From positions 62,001-126,000 of the forward strand of contig JAWRYS010001469.1 of NCBI GenBank assembly GCA_034769895.1: 64,000 nt of DNA, written 5' to 3'. The position numbers and the translations under genes were made by a program. The stretch is from Magicicada septendecula. Its lineage: Eukaryota > Arthropoda > Insecta > Hemiptera > Cicadidae. The notes beneath the pieces were generated by a model, which was given only the letters and a program-made list of their open reading frames with translations, did no database searches and was not told the origin of the DNA. Positions 55,521 to 64,000 of the stretch are shown here, in pieces (position 1 is the stretch's first letter; the number at the start of each line of letters is the position of its first letter).

Positions 55521-57690
55521 TGAAATAGCTGTTCCGATTCAATGATAACTGAAAAGTCGAAGTACCCGTTCCGATTACTCGCGGGACCCCCCTACCGAAC
55601 TAACGAATAAACGAGTACAAAGTCACAGTTATTGGTGCTGAATACTTGAATCTGCGCATGTGCCATACGAGTACGACACGAAACAAAACAGCGAGGTTCA
55701 GAATATCTCTATGCCAAAGAGACGAAGCTGTTTTTAAGAAATGGAAAAAATCGTACTGATGTTACATTTATTCTCGTGTGTTATTCAGATATATAATACA
55801 GATTATAATAACAAATTATATACTGTACTTGGTATATACTTATATACTTACCAACATGGTAAATTTTGAAAAAGCGAATTATAGGCTATTGTGTTATACC
55901 CTATAGAGTACAGAGTAGCTGATAGGCCATATGGTACTTGTGGCTTCTCATATTCTGTGTATATTCTCATTCACTCTTGTGGCTTACTGTTATGTTTTTA
56001 TTATATGTTTCTGATGTTTTTTGACATTATTTGTTGTCCTACTAGGTGCAATCTAAATTTCATTGCCTGAGTTTTGCAACTGATTCTCAACAATTCATTA
56101 TTATTATTGTTAGTATTATTACAATTCTGATTATTTGACAACAATATTATAATGTATAGGCATAATATAAAATCTATGTCAGTTTGTTTACTCCTAGTGA
56201 AAACTTAAATTAGTATCCCAAAAGCTTGATAGGCATATACATTCTCTAGTTTCTTATTCTTTTTTAAACAGTAACAACTTAAAAACGTCAGAGTGTAAAG
56301 TAACACTGTTGATACTTTTAGTTTCAATTTATTTCTTGTAACAAATTATATAATATAGGTGTATGTAAAATAGGTATATAATAACAGGTACGTGTACGTG
56401 CTGCTTTTTTGGAACTGTTTTTTTATACCTGTTATTTTCAAATACTAGGCTAGCACACCTGAAACACTGACACACGTTGGAAGTGTATCGGACGCACTGG
56501 ACATGCGCGAACTTACTGTTAAAAACAGCTGATCGTTTTAGAAGCAACTGGAGAAGTTTGTCGTCATAAGCATCCTAATCGTTTTCACTCAAAGCTATTC
56601 ATTCTTTAAAAACATAATTTACTTAAAGAAATTTTTTTAATTTTTTTTAATTTTGTCTTACAATAAACGTAATATCCTATGTTAAACACAACCCCTTGTG
56701 AATCGCCTTGATCCGAGAAGAAAAGCAGCCGATTAAGGCGATAAAAAAGAAGATGTTTAGTGTAAAGTATAAATTGTTAGTTATTGTGTGCGGGCACATC
56801 TGTAAATTGTCACTTTTATTGAGGTAATTAATATTGTATAAATGTACGCTTGGAAAGTTTTCTTCGGGAAGGCCTTCTTTATTTAATAACACTGTTATTA
56901 CAATTGTGATTAAACTTTTATCATTTATTGATTCAATTATTTCAATAATTATTCTACTATTATAAGAACACAAGCCGTACAGTTATCGTATTAACATTGA
57001 CAGTATCATAACTGACTTGTAATTCTTTTAAGTTTATTTTCAACTAATCTTACTTCGATCGCGGAATCGTTGTACTTCATTGTTCGCTTATTCATTTGTT
57101 TGCAAAGTTGTTACTGACATTGCTGCAATATTCAATGTAATAAATGTGTCTTTGTTAGAGAACTGAGTAAAATCCGTTTCTCTATTTCTTTAAGTAGAAA
57201 ACTGGATTACTGAAAGCATTCATATTGTGAACAGTGTTCCGACAATAAAGCGGATTTAATTCAGCAGTAGGAATAAAGTAGGATTTTCATCTTGTTTGTT
57301 TTTTGTGTTGGCTCTATTATTGGGTTTAATTTTTTCATTTTAGTATTATGTAAACTGAGTTACTTGGGTCGTATAAAAATGATGAAGAAATCACTCTCTT
57401 TTATTTATTTTTATCTTTTGTTAGATACACTGTTTATAATAAAACTGTACTCATTAAAAGAAGTTAAAATGAAGCCTTTTTTTTATGAACTAGAGTATTT
57501 TCAGTAGAATGTAGAACACACAAGCTTTGAACAAAACTCTTCTCCCCTAGTACACCTGCTCTGACTCCTTTGCCAATTGTTGTCACGCCGGTCGCACGGA
57601 TTGTCCTGTTGTACAGTGGAAACAGAGTAACTAATACCAGATGAAGTCGCTAAATACAGTCATAAGTAAACAAAGACGCTTACACAATTC
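55521..57690. other. AT-rich, no gene recognised
   Basis: Small frames on both strands show no motif. At 55505-55570 TGAAAAGTTGAAATAGCTGT and TGAAAAGTCGAAGTACCCGT are a near-duplicate pair with GTTCCGATT after each. Confidence 0.45.
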
Positions 57691-57970
57691 TTCAAGTATA
57701 CTCTGCCATGTGCCTGAGAATTTCCATTTCGGTCGCTTGAATGCGACTGGGCTGGAATATCGTTAAAATCCAGTTTTCAAGTCCATAGTATATTGTGGAG
57801 AGGGCCACCACCTTGTAGATTTTTAGGCTTATAGACCTTTTAGAAATTGTGTTTCTTCACTCGTAGATTTTCAAGTCCATAGTATATTGTGGAGAGGGCC
57901 ATCACCTTGTAGATTTTTAGGCTTATAGACCTTTTAGAAATTGTGTTTCTTCACTCGTTGATTTTAGAGT
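57691..57970 (-). mobile_element. LINE fragment, family H, with a 94-bp tandem duplication
   Basis: Minus strand: KIYKVVALSTIYYGLENWIL, then QPSRIQATEMEILRHMAEYT, a LINE C-terminal segment. The part at its 5' side is duplicated in tandem: 57774-57867 and 57868-57961 differ at about one base. So the duplication is recent relative to the decay of the LINE. Confidence 0.8.
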
Positions 57971-58039
57971 CCTCCTGACGGTCCTGCACAAATATTTGAA
58001 TTTATGTAGTTTATTCACCACGTTTTTAAGGCGAATTAA

Positions 58040-58475
58040 TAAGCTAAAATTAAAGCATCCAAGCTTCTACCGGCGCCGGTCTGAACAGTCCTGTTCTGTA
58101 AATCCTCTTGCATTCATTGCATCTTCAACGTAAATTTTCCATGAATGTTTAGGTCTTCCTTTTTTTCTTCTACAGGGTGGAGTCCATTCCCATACCTTCC
58201 TTGGCCATCTCTCATCTGCCATTTTTTTAAGTTGTCCGAACCAATTCAGTCCTCTCGCTTCTATTGTTTCTATAATGTCAAGGTCGATTCCCATCGCTTG
58301 TCTTATCTCTACATTTCTCACTCTATCTAGTCTTGTTAGTGTAGGCACAGCACCTCCGTCAGTAATCAATCTCCATAGCTCTAATTATGGATTTATTCTT
58401 TCATTAATTTTCCACAGTTGTGCTCCATATAGGCCAATACTTTTGACTATAGTTTTCGGCCCACCTTTAGTCAGT
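58040..58475 (-). mobile_element. LINE fragment, family G, C-terminus
   Basis: The minus frame 58369-58067 reads LTRLDRVRNVEIRQAMGID, RGLNWFGQLKKMADERWP, WEWTPPCRRKKGRPKHSW and DAMNARGFTEQDCSDRRR, the standard LINE C-terminal order. Upstream, IGLYGAQLWKINE is visible to 58475. The C-terminal 100 codons are uninterrupted, so this is a younger copy than most. Confidence 0.88.
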
Positions 58476-58865
58476 GTATCGTGAGTCGTCGACACGTGCG
58501 TGTACTCGTGACGGTCGTCGTATATGCAACTTGGGTCGGCCACATTCAAACGTGTCAAGTTATGTCGGTCATTTCATCGTTACGTCTACCATCAACTTAA
58601 ACCGTCGTCGTTTTTCTCATCTTCCAGTGGGACATCGTCGGCTGACGGGACAAGGTACTGCGTTGTCTTTAGCTCCTAGGTTACAAATTTTAAAATCAAA
58701 GCCATAAGTTGCGTACAACAACTTGCGTTAATCAAACACTGTCGGCACAAACGTTTGCGCCTACCGTCTGGCGTGATCAAAGTGGTGTATGACCCCAACC
58801 AGGTACGTGCAGGAATATCTTGGTTTTTGTGTGATAAATATCAGCGTCCATGACGTCCACAATAA
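58476..58865. other. CpG-rich patch, unassigned
   Basis: Rich in CGTCG/GTCGTC words, which is unusual for this window. The frame 58474-58707 has no known motif. It could be part of another element end. Confidence 0.4.
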
Positions 58866-58867
58866 AA

Positions 58868-59760
58868 GTAAGTGGACAGTAGGGTATTAGAACCGTTCAG
58901 AGTAAATAAGGGATTACGGCTGGGCTGTTACAGCTCAACCAAGCTTTTCAAAATTTATATTGGAAAAGGTCTAACCCTTTGGAAGAAAAAATTCAAAGAG
59001 ATGGGTATTGAAATTGACGATGACATCGTGTTTTTACACCCTGCAGTTTGCAGACGATCAAGTGGTATGTGCAAATGGAAAAGAAGACCTGCACTATATG
59101 ACACGCAAACTGAAGAAAGCGTATGAAAAATAGGGGTTCCTGATCGACATAGAAAAAATGCAGTATCTGTGTGTCGGGGAAGAAACAGCAGATTTAATCT
59201 TAGAAAACAACGAACGTATAAAAAAGTGCAATAGCTACAAATACTTAGTAATAAACTTTAGTGACGAAGGAACAGATGATGTTGAAATAAAATAAAGAAT
59301 AAACAAATCAAAACAAATAATTAGATTATTGAATGGGATTCTATGGAGCACAGACATTGGAAAAGAAATGAAGAAAAGAATACACGATAGCATGATTAAA
59401 AGCACGTTGATGTACGGATCCGAAACATGGAGAACAAAGGAACAGGTTAAAAAGAAAGTAAGAAGCTACAGTAAAGGATGCTTTGAGACGAGCTGCTAGA
59501 ACTTCAAGGCTAGAGCGAATACGAAATGAACAGATCAAATAAGAAATGGGCGTACTATGTAACAGATATTAATTCTTGGATTGCGGAAAGAATAAGGATA
59601 TGGAATGAACACATATCAAGAATGGATGACACAAGGGTAGTGAAAAAGGCAAGAGATAGCCAACCAAACACCAAGAGGAGCATTGGTCGGCCAAGGAAAA
59701 GGTGGAGTGACAGCATGTAGGACCGTTGTTATGGAACAGGACGGAGTCCTAACAAGGAAG
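58868..59760 (+). mobile_element. LINE fragment, family E, RT end to tail
   Basis: Pieces: PFRVNKGLRLGC, SSTKLFKIYIGKGLTLW, LQFADDQVVCANGKED (intact FADD, 59046-59080), NNERIKKCNSYKYLVINFS, MLYGSETW-like LMYGSETWRTKE, ADINSWIAE-like TDINSWIAERIRIWNEHISR, KRSIGRPRKRWSDSM. The tail is followed by a (GAA)n tract at 59762. Its C-terminus matches the copy at 30568-30816. Several frameshifts. Confidence 0.9.
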
Positions 59761-59761
59761 T

Positions 59762-59794
59762 AGAAGAAGAAGAAGAAGAAGAAGAAGAAGAAGA
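59762..59794. repeat. (GAA)n tract at LINE E tail
   Basis: Eleven GAA units growing directly from the LINE 3' end. Confidence 0.95.
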
Positions 59795-60289
59795 CATCAC
59801 TGCTGCATCTCCCATATGACGTAACGCAGCGCTCAACATATTTGAAGCAATCAATTTGCAGTAGCTTCGTTCCGTTCAGAATGATCTCAGAATTTAGATT
59901 TCTACTTTTGTGACATTTCATAACTTTTGTTTTTTCAGTATTTATCGTCAAGCCAGATTCATCTTTCAGGATCGCGATAATTTGATGAAGTGAATTCTGT
60001 CTTCGCGTATCTGATCATATTTTTTTGGCTGTCTGTTGCGTATACTTTACATTCACTTATAAAATAGAACTTCATATACCAGTAAACCTTTGAACATTCG
60101 TCATGCACCATAGTAGACTTCTTTTGTTTACAATTGTTCTTTATAAATTCCTAATCATTCTGCACTGGATATTCTCCGTAGATAGAATATGTGAGTTAGT
60201 ACTAAAAGCCTGATACACATAGCATAATGATACCTAGATTTACGGGTGTTGACTTATGGGGTCGCGACAGCCAATCCAACATAGCTCTT
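59795..60289. other. Unassigned, with possible LINE debris on minus
   Basis: Reversed, 59951-59840 reads INTEKTKVMKCHKSRNLN and FKYVERCVTSYGR, a LINE connection segment of unclear family. The rest is AT-rich. Confidence 0.5.
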
Positions 60290-61870
60290 GTCGAAAGATC
60301 TTCTTCTTCTTCTATGGCGTTACAGTTTGAAGTCGAACCTTAGCCTCCATAATCATCCGCTTCCATTTTTCCCTGTCCTTGGCGATCGACGTCCATCGTT
60401 TTATTTTAAGTAAATTATCAGTATCCCTCGACACTGCGTCAATGAAGCGTGTCTAGGGTCTTCCGACAGGCTTTTACTCTCGATTTGACTAAGCAGTACC
60501 TTCCTAGGTATTCGGTTCCCTTTCATCCTGATGATGTGTCCTGCCCATTGCAATCTATGCAATCGGATGGTGGTGGCCAGATGATTGTCTTTATACAGCT
60601 TGTATAGTTCCTCACTGTGAATCATTCTCCATATCCCATTGACTTGGATTGGTCCCCATACATTCTCCTCAAAATTCTCCTATCAGAGGCATTGACTGTG
60701 TTAGCGGCTTGTTCGTTCAGAGTCCAAGTCTCGCGGCCATATGTTATCACCGGTCTAATCATAACTTTATATAATGTGACCTTGGACTGATGGTGGATAT
60801 TCCTTGTCTTGAATATAGATGTCAACGAAACATATGCTCTATTTGCGGCCCGTATCCTTTTCCTTATTTCATTTATTTCTTCAGTGTCTTCTGCCATCCA
60901 ACATCCCAAATATTTAAACTGATTAACTATTTCCAGGTTTAGTGTTTTGATTTCAAACTGTTCAGGTTTCCTGGTTTTCTTTCGGGTGGTGATCATAACC
61001 TTTGTTTTATCTGTTTTAATCTGTAATCCTATCTCTTCTGCTTTACCTTTCAGTTCCTGGAAGGTCTCTTTTACTCTTCCTTGAGATCCTGCCATAATAT
61101 TAATATAATCTGCATACCCAGAGGACCAGAAAATGCTGTCGCTGCGGACAAAAATGCGGTCGCTTGTGGACCATAAAATGTAAAATCCGGCCCGAAGGAC
61201 CAGAAAATGTTGGGTCTGGAAGCTCTTGAAGGCTCTTGAGCTATTCCTGGAACGCTAAATGAAGAGGGCTGGTTCGGAAGTAAATTGAAGTGGACTGTAT
61301 AATTTTTGATGTAATAATCTTTTATTGAAAACTGTTGAATTTTGATGCTATTGCTGACACGTGCAGAAGTTTACTCGCCATGATGCCCGTTAATTAATTA
61401 GTAATAAAAGTCGAAAGACATAATGAATAAGGCAGAGATCGCCAAGTATGATCAGTGCATGTTGCACATAATGATAATTAAATAATGAAAGCCAGTAGCC
61501 GCGGCCGGGAATGTTACGAGTGATCGACTCGGAGTATTTAAAACAACTAACTAAAATTTCGCTACAGACAGCCCAGCTGAGCCGGCTGTAGACGGTAGAT
61601 AAGAAAAACGTGACGTCATCTGCGCGTGTCGCATTGCAGTATTTAAAGTACAGAGGTTACAAGTTCAAGTCTGAACACTACAATCTGGACCATTTTATGT
61701 TCTAATGTTGAATTTCTATCAATTGACAATTTCCTAATCACATATTCAAGTGCTAAGTTGAACAGTGTTGGTGCCAGCCTTTCGCCCTGTTTTAACTCTC
61801 TCGGCTTGTCGAAAGATGCTAAGCTAAAATATTGAGTACCTATTGGGTACCTCTTGCCAGTGGCGTAATT
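60290..61870 (-). mobile_element. LINE family I, antisense, split by a 570-bp insertion
   Basis: Minus strand: LKQGERLAPTLFNLALEYVI and KLSIDRNSTLEHKMVQIV (61870-61683), then an unrelated insert (61682-61116), then GYADYINIMAGS (FADD block as YADY), GLQIKTDKTKVM, NQFKYLGCWMAEDTEEINE, VTLYKVMIRPVITYGRETW, RRMYGDQ (frame 61095-60622) and RLQWAGHIIRMKGNRIPR (60625-60401). The frame 61095-60622 is long and little damaged. The ORF parts on the two sides are adjacent in the intact family, which dates the insertion after the LINE. Confidence 0.85.
61116..61682. mobile_element. Insertion inside LINE I, unknown class
   Basis: 567 bp without ORF. The left end holds three to four spaced GGACCAGAAAATG-like repeats (61120, 61170, 61198). 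The right third has a CTACAG...CTGTAG inverted pair. No poly-A, TIR or clear duplication was found. It could be a SINE or MITE of unknown family. Confidence 0.45.
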
Positions 61871-64000
61871 GGGGGATCACCCCCTCTCCAGGAAATAATA
61901 AAAAGTTTAATAATATCTTATAATCACTTAACATAAGACTATTTTTAACCAGTTGAGTGTGTTAAAATAAGGCTTATAAATGACTTATAAAAATAAAAAT
62001 TTAAAATATTTGTAAATTAATAAAATAAATTTAGAGTTTTCTTAAAATGACAATCACTCAACATGTGGTAAATACGTAGGCCTATCTACTTACGTTCCTT
62101 AGACTCTGATATTTCGTCAGCATAAACAAAGTGATAAAACTGAACATTTAAAACGTACATGTTATCGAGTGTCATTAATAGAGTTCACTTAAAATAGTAC
62201 AACTTAAAACAAAATGTCATACAAAATAAACACAATCAAACTGTAATTGGAAAGAATTTTTTTAGGCTTAACGTCCATCGCTCAAATTGTTTGGCGTCGG
62301 CCGTTTCATGAGTGTTCATAAGATGGCGGCTTAGATACAGATCGATTAGAAATGGCAGCTCTGCTTGGCGGCTTTAAAAGTATTTTTTGAATAAACTGAA
62401 CTTTAAAAATTTGTTATTGTAATTTAATCAAACATAAAGATTAGTCGAATTATACTAATTGTTTTTCGTAAATTTGTTACATTATATGTGCAACATGCCC
62501 TGATATTGAAAATCTATTGTGCATGCTTTAAAGTAAAAGACTAATAATTATTAACTGAGCATTTTTTTTTGTATTTAAGTCAACAGTAGTACCAATAGTA
62601 ACACATACGATGAATCTTACTGTTAGCCGAAAAACATCAGCCACCGTTTTTCCAAGTCCAAGTCACACTGGGTTGTGTTGCCAGAATAATAGCAATAATA
62701 ATTTTTAGGTTTTTATAAGTACGTTAACTTTGAGTATTTAGTGAAAAAATAATCTGCTCTTTGAATTATAAACAAAACTGTTGAGAGAACTGACTAGCCC
62801 AGTGTGAGGTACAACTTTGAGCGTGTAATATCATATTACATGTAAGGGAAACAATGGTGGTCACGTCCCTTATGCATTGGTTTTGCATAAATACGGTGTG
62901 CGGTGTCGAGATATCCCCACGGAGGAAGATACATAACAGCGGAAATGTATGTCATGTTGCAGATAATAATAGTGTCATGGTGCATGTACGTGGCAGTTGA
63001 TTCCAACGAGACGAATTGAAATGTAACGTAAACCTGAACAAAACTCTGGATACCGAATATAGATGATATGTGTACATGTCCAGTGGTTGATTTCTAAAAT
63101 TATAGGTGCCGAAACGCAACAATTCAAAAGTTGTACAGACACAAATATACTTATAATTTTTATTAGCGTATAAATTTACATCAGGTAATTACAAAGAAGG
63201 TCTACATTTTTAAAGCATTAAAAATATGTAACACACGTAAAAACTTGTATCTAAAAAGATAATAAAGTTTGCTGATATTTCTAAAGAGCTTCACCGCCAG
63301 GTTAGCCGCACGACAATCGAAAACATGTCACTCATGATTGCGTCATCACGGAGCCTCAATCAAACTCTAAGTGATGGTTTCGGTGGTTCGGACATTTTAA
63401 AAAAGTTTCCATAGTTTCATCATTGTGTCGTCATATTGCTGTTTCTTGACCTTCCTTACTCTTTGTGTCCAATGCTGTATGGCGGCCGGAAATCAGCCCT
63501 TTCACATTCACTTGAAGTTATTGCTATTAATTCAATAGCATATTTCAAGGTAGAAAGACTCTCTGGAAAAATTCTGGAATTCACACATTCTCGGAAGCTT
63601 CCAATCTGTTGCCTTTCATGTAGTTTTAATTTTGAAGCAAGTTCGTTTATTTCATTTTTTCCGTTAAGGTTATTGGGACATTTTTTGAACGATAGTTAAG
63701 ATAAAGACTAGTGCTGGTGTTTGATTTTGACAAATGTTTAGTTTTGTAGTGGGACTGATGAGAGGCACAATTTAAGAAGTAGTACAAATGTTTGGAATAA
63801 TTAGGTTTTTTCTTTTCATATATTTTTTTTTTGTAATTTATTTTCCGATCCAAGAGTTTTCGGAACGCCGTTCCTGCTCGTTCCCCTTAAAATCAAGAAC
63901 TGCTCATGTCAATAAGGAACAACTTGTTACTTGACTTATTTCCTTTATCTCTTGTACATAAAGCATAAAGCCGCAACAACGGATTGCCATCTCGTCTTGT
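61871..64000. other. AT-rich right end, no gene recognised
   Basis: 61856-61981 resembles 6118-6240 (GTGGCGTAA, then GTGTTAAAATAAGGMTTATA), a dispersed repeat. The plus frame 63436-63699 and minus frame 63647-63853 have no motifs I know. Confidence 0.45.

Overview
This window is intergenic DNA of an animal, most probably an arthropod and perhaps a hemimetabolous insect with a large genome. The evidence is AT-rich sequence, many long (GT)n/(CA)n and (GAA)n microsatellites, at least eleven recognisable non-LTR retrotransposon (LINE) fragments of several lineages, a tRNA-derived SINE, Penelope-like element (PLE) debris, pogo- and Mutator-like transposase remnants, and Ty3/gypsy LTR elements. I found no convincing host gene, rRNA or functional tRNA. 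Most open frames in the window are chance frames or microsatellite translations. The species cannot be fixed from the sequence alone.

The best-preserved unit is a very young Ty3/gypsy-type retrotransposon (about 40245-47666). Its two LTRs are about 2 kb long and, in a line-by-line comparison, differ at only two internal sites. Inside are an intact Gag ORF (42658-44199) and, in the same frame after one UGA codon, an intact integrase ORF (to 45543). Protease, reverse transcriptase and RNase H are missing. The element should therefore depend on another element for reverse transcription, yet it moved recently. The UGA is followed by CUA, a context known to favour stop-codon readthrough.

Layout. 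1-5 kb: an antisense LINE fragment (1069-1790), an inverted-repeat PLE-like unit with hammerhead-ribozyme-like motifs (2387-2985) and a weak TIR pair (3343/4585). 5-12 kb: (GAA)n and (GT)n tracts, a 270-bp inverted duplicate pair (7223/10238), a hammerhead-like motif (7949), an antisense LINE (9090-9790) and a pogo C-terminal fragment with a 3' TIR (10746-11454). 12-21 kb: LINE fragments, (GAA)n tracts, a Mutator-like fragment (15263-15613), an antisense LINE (19060-20125) and a broken conserved arthropod repeat ORF (20369-20873). 21-25.3 kb: an ORF-free A-rich stretch ending at a PBS-like site, probably a degraded long LTR.

25.3-32 kb: a PLE GIY-YIG-side fragment, antisense LINEs, a perfect 105-bp-arm hairpin carrying hammerhead-like motifs (26896-27112), and a probable minus-strand LTR (27.1-28.6 kb). 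32-40 kb: a pogo TIR, a LINE with a nearly full RT domain (32870-34190), part of an LTR, a LINE fragment, a 155-bp (GT)n tract, a 618-bp foldback element (36794-37411) and a solo LTR with a 4-bp duplication (37435-37987). 47.7-64 kb: a PLE-like hammerhead motif, a complete SINE with an 11-bp duplication (50223-50556), and LINE fragments of at least six families up to 61.9 kb. The rest is AT-rich sequence with no recognised feature.

No pathway links these parts. The window records successive TE insertions. LINE 3' tails seed trinucleotide microsatellites, and PLE remnants repeatedly carry self-cleaving-ribozyme-like motifs.
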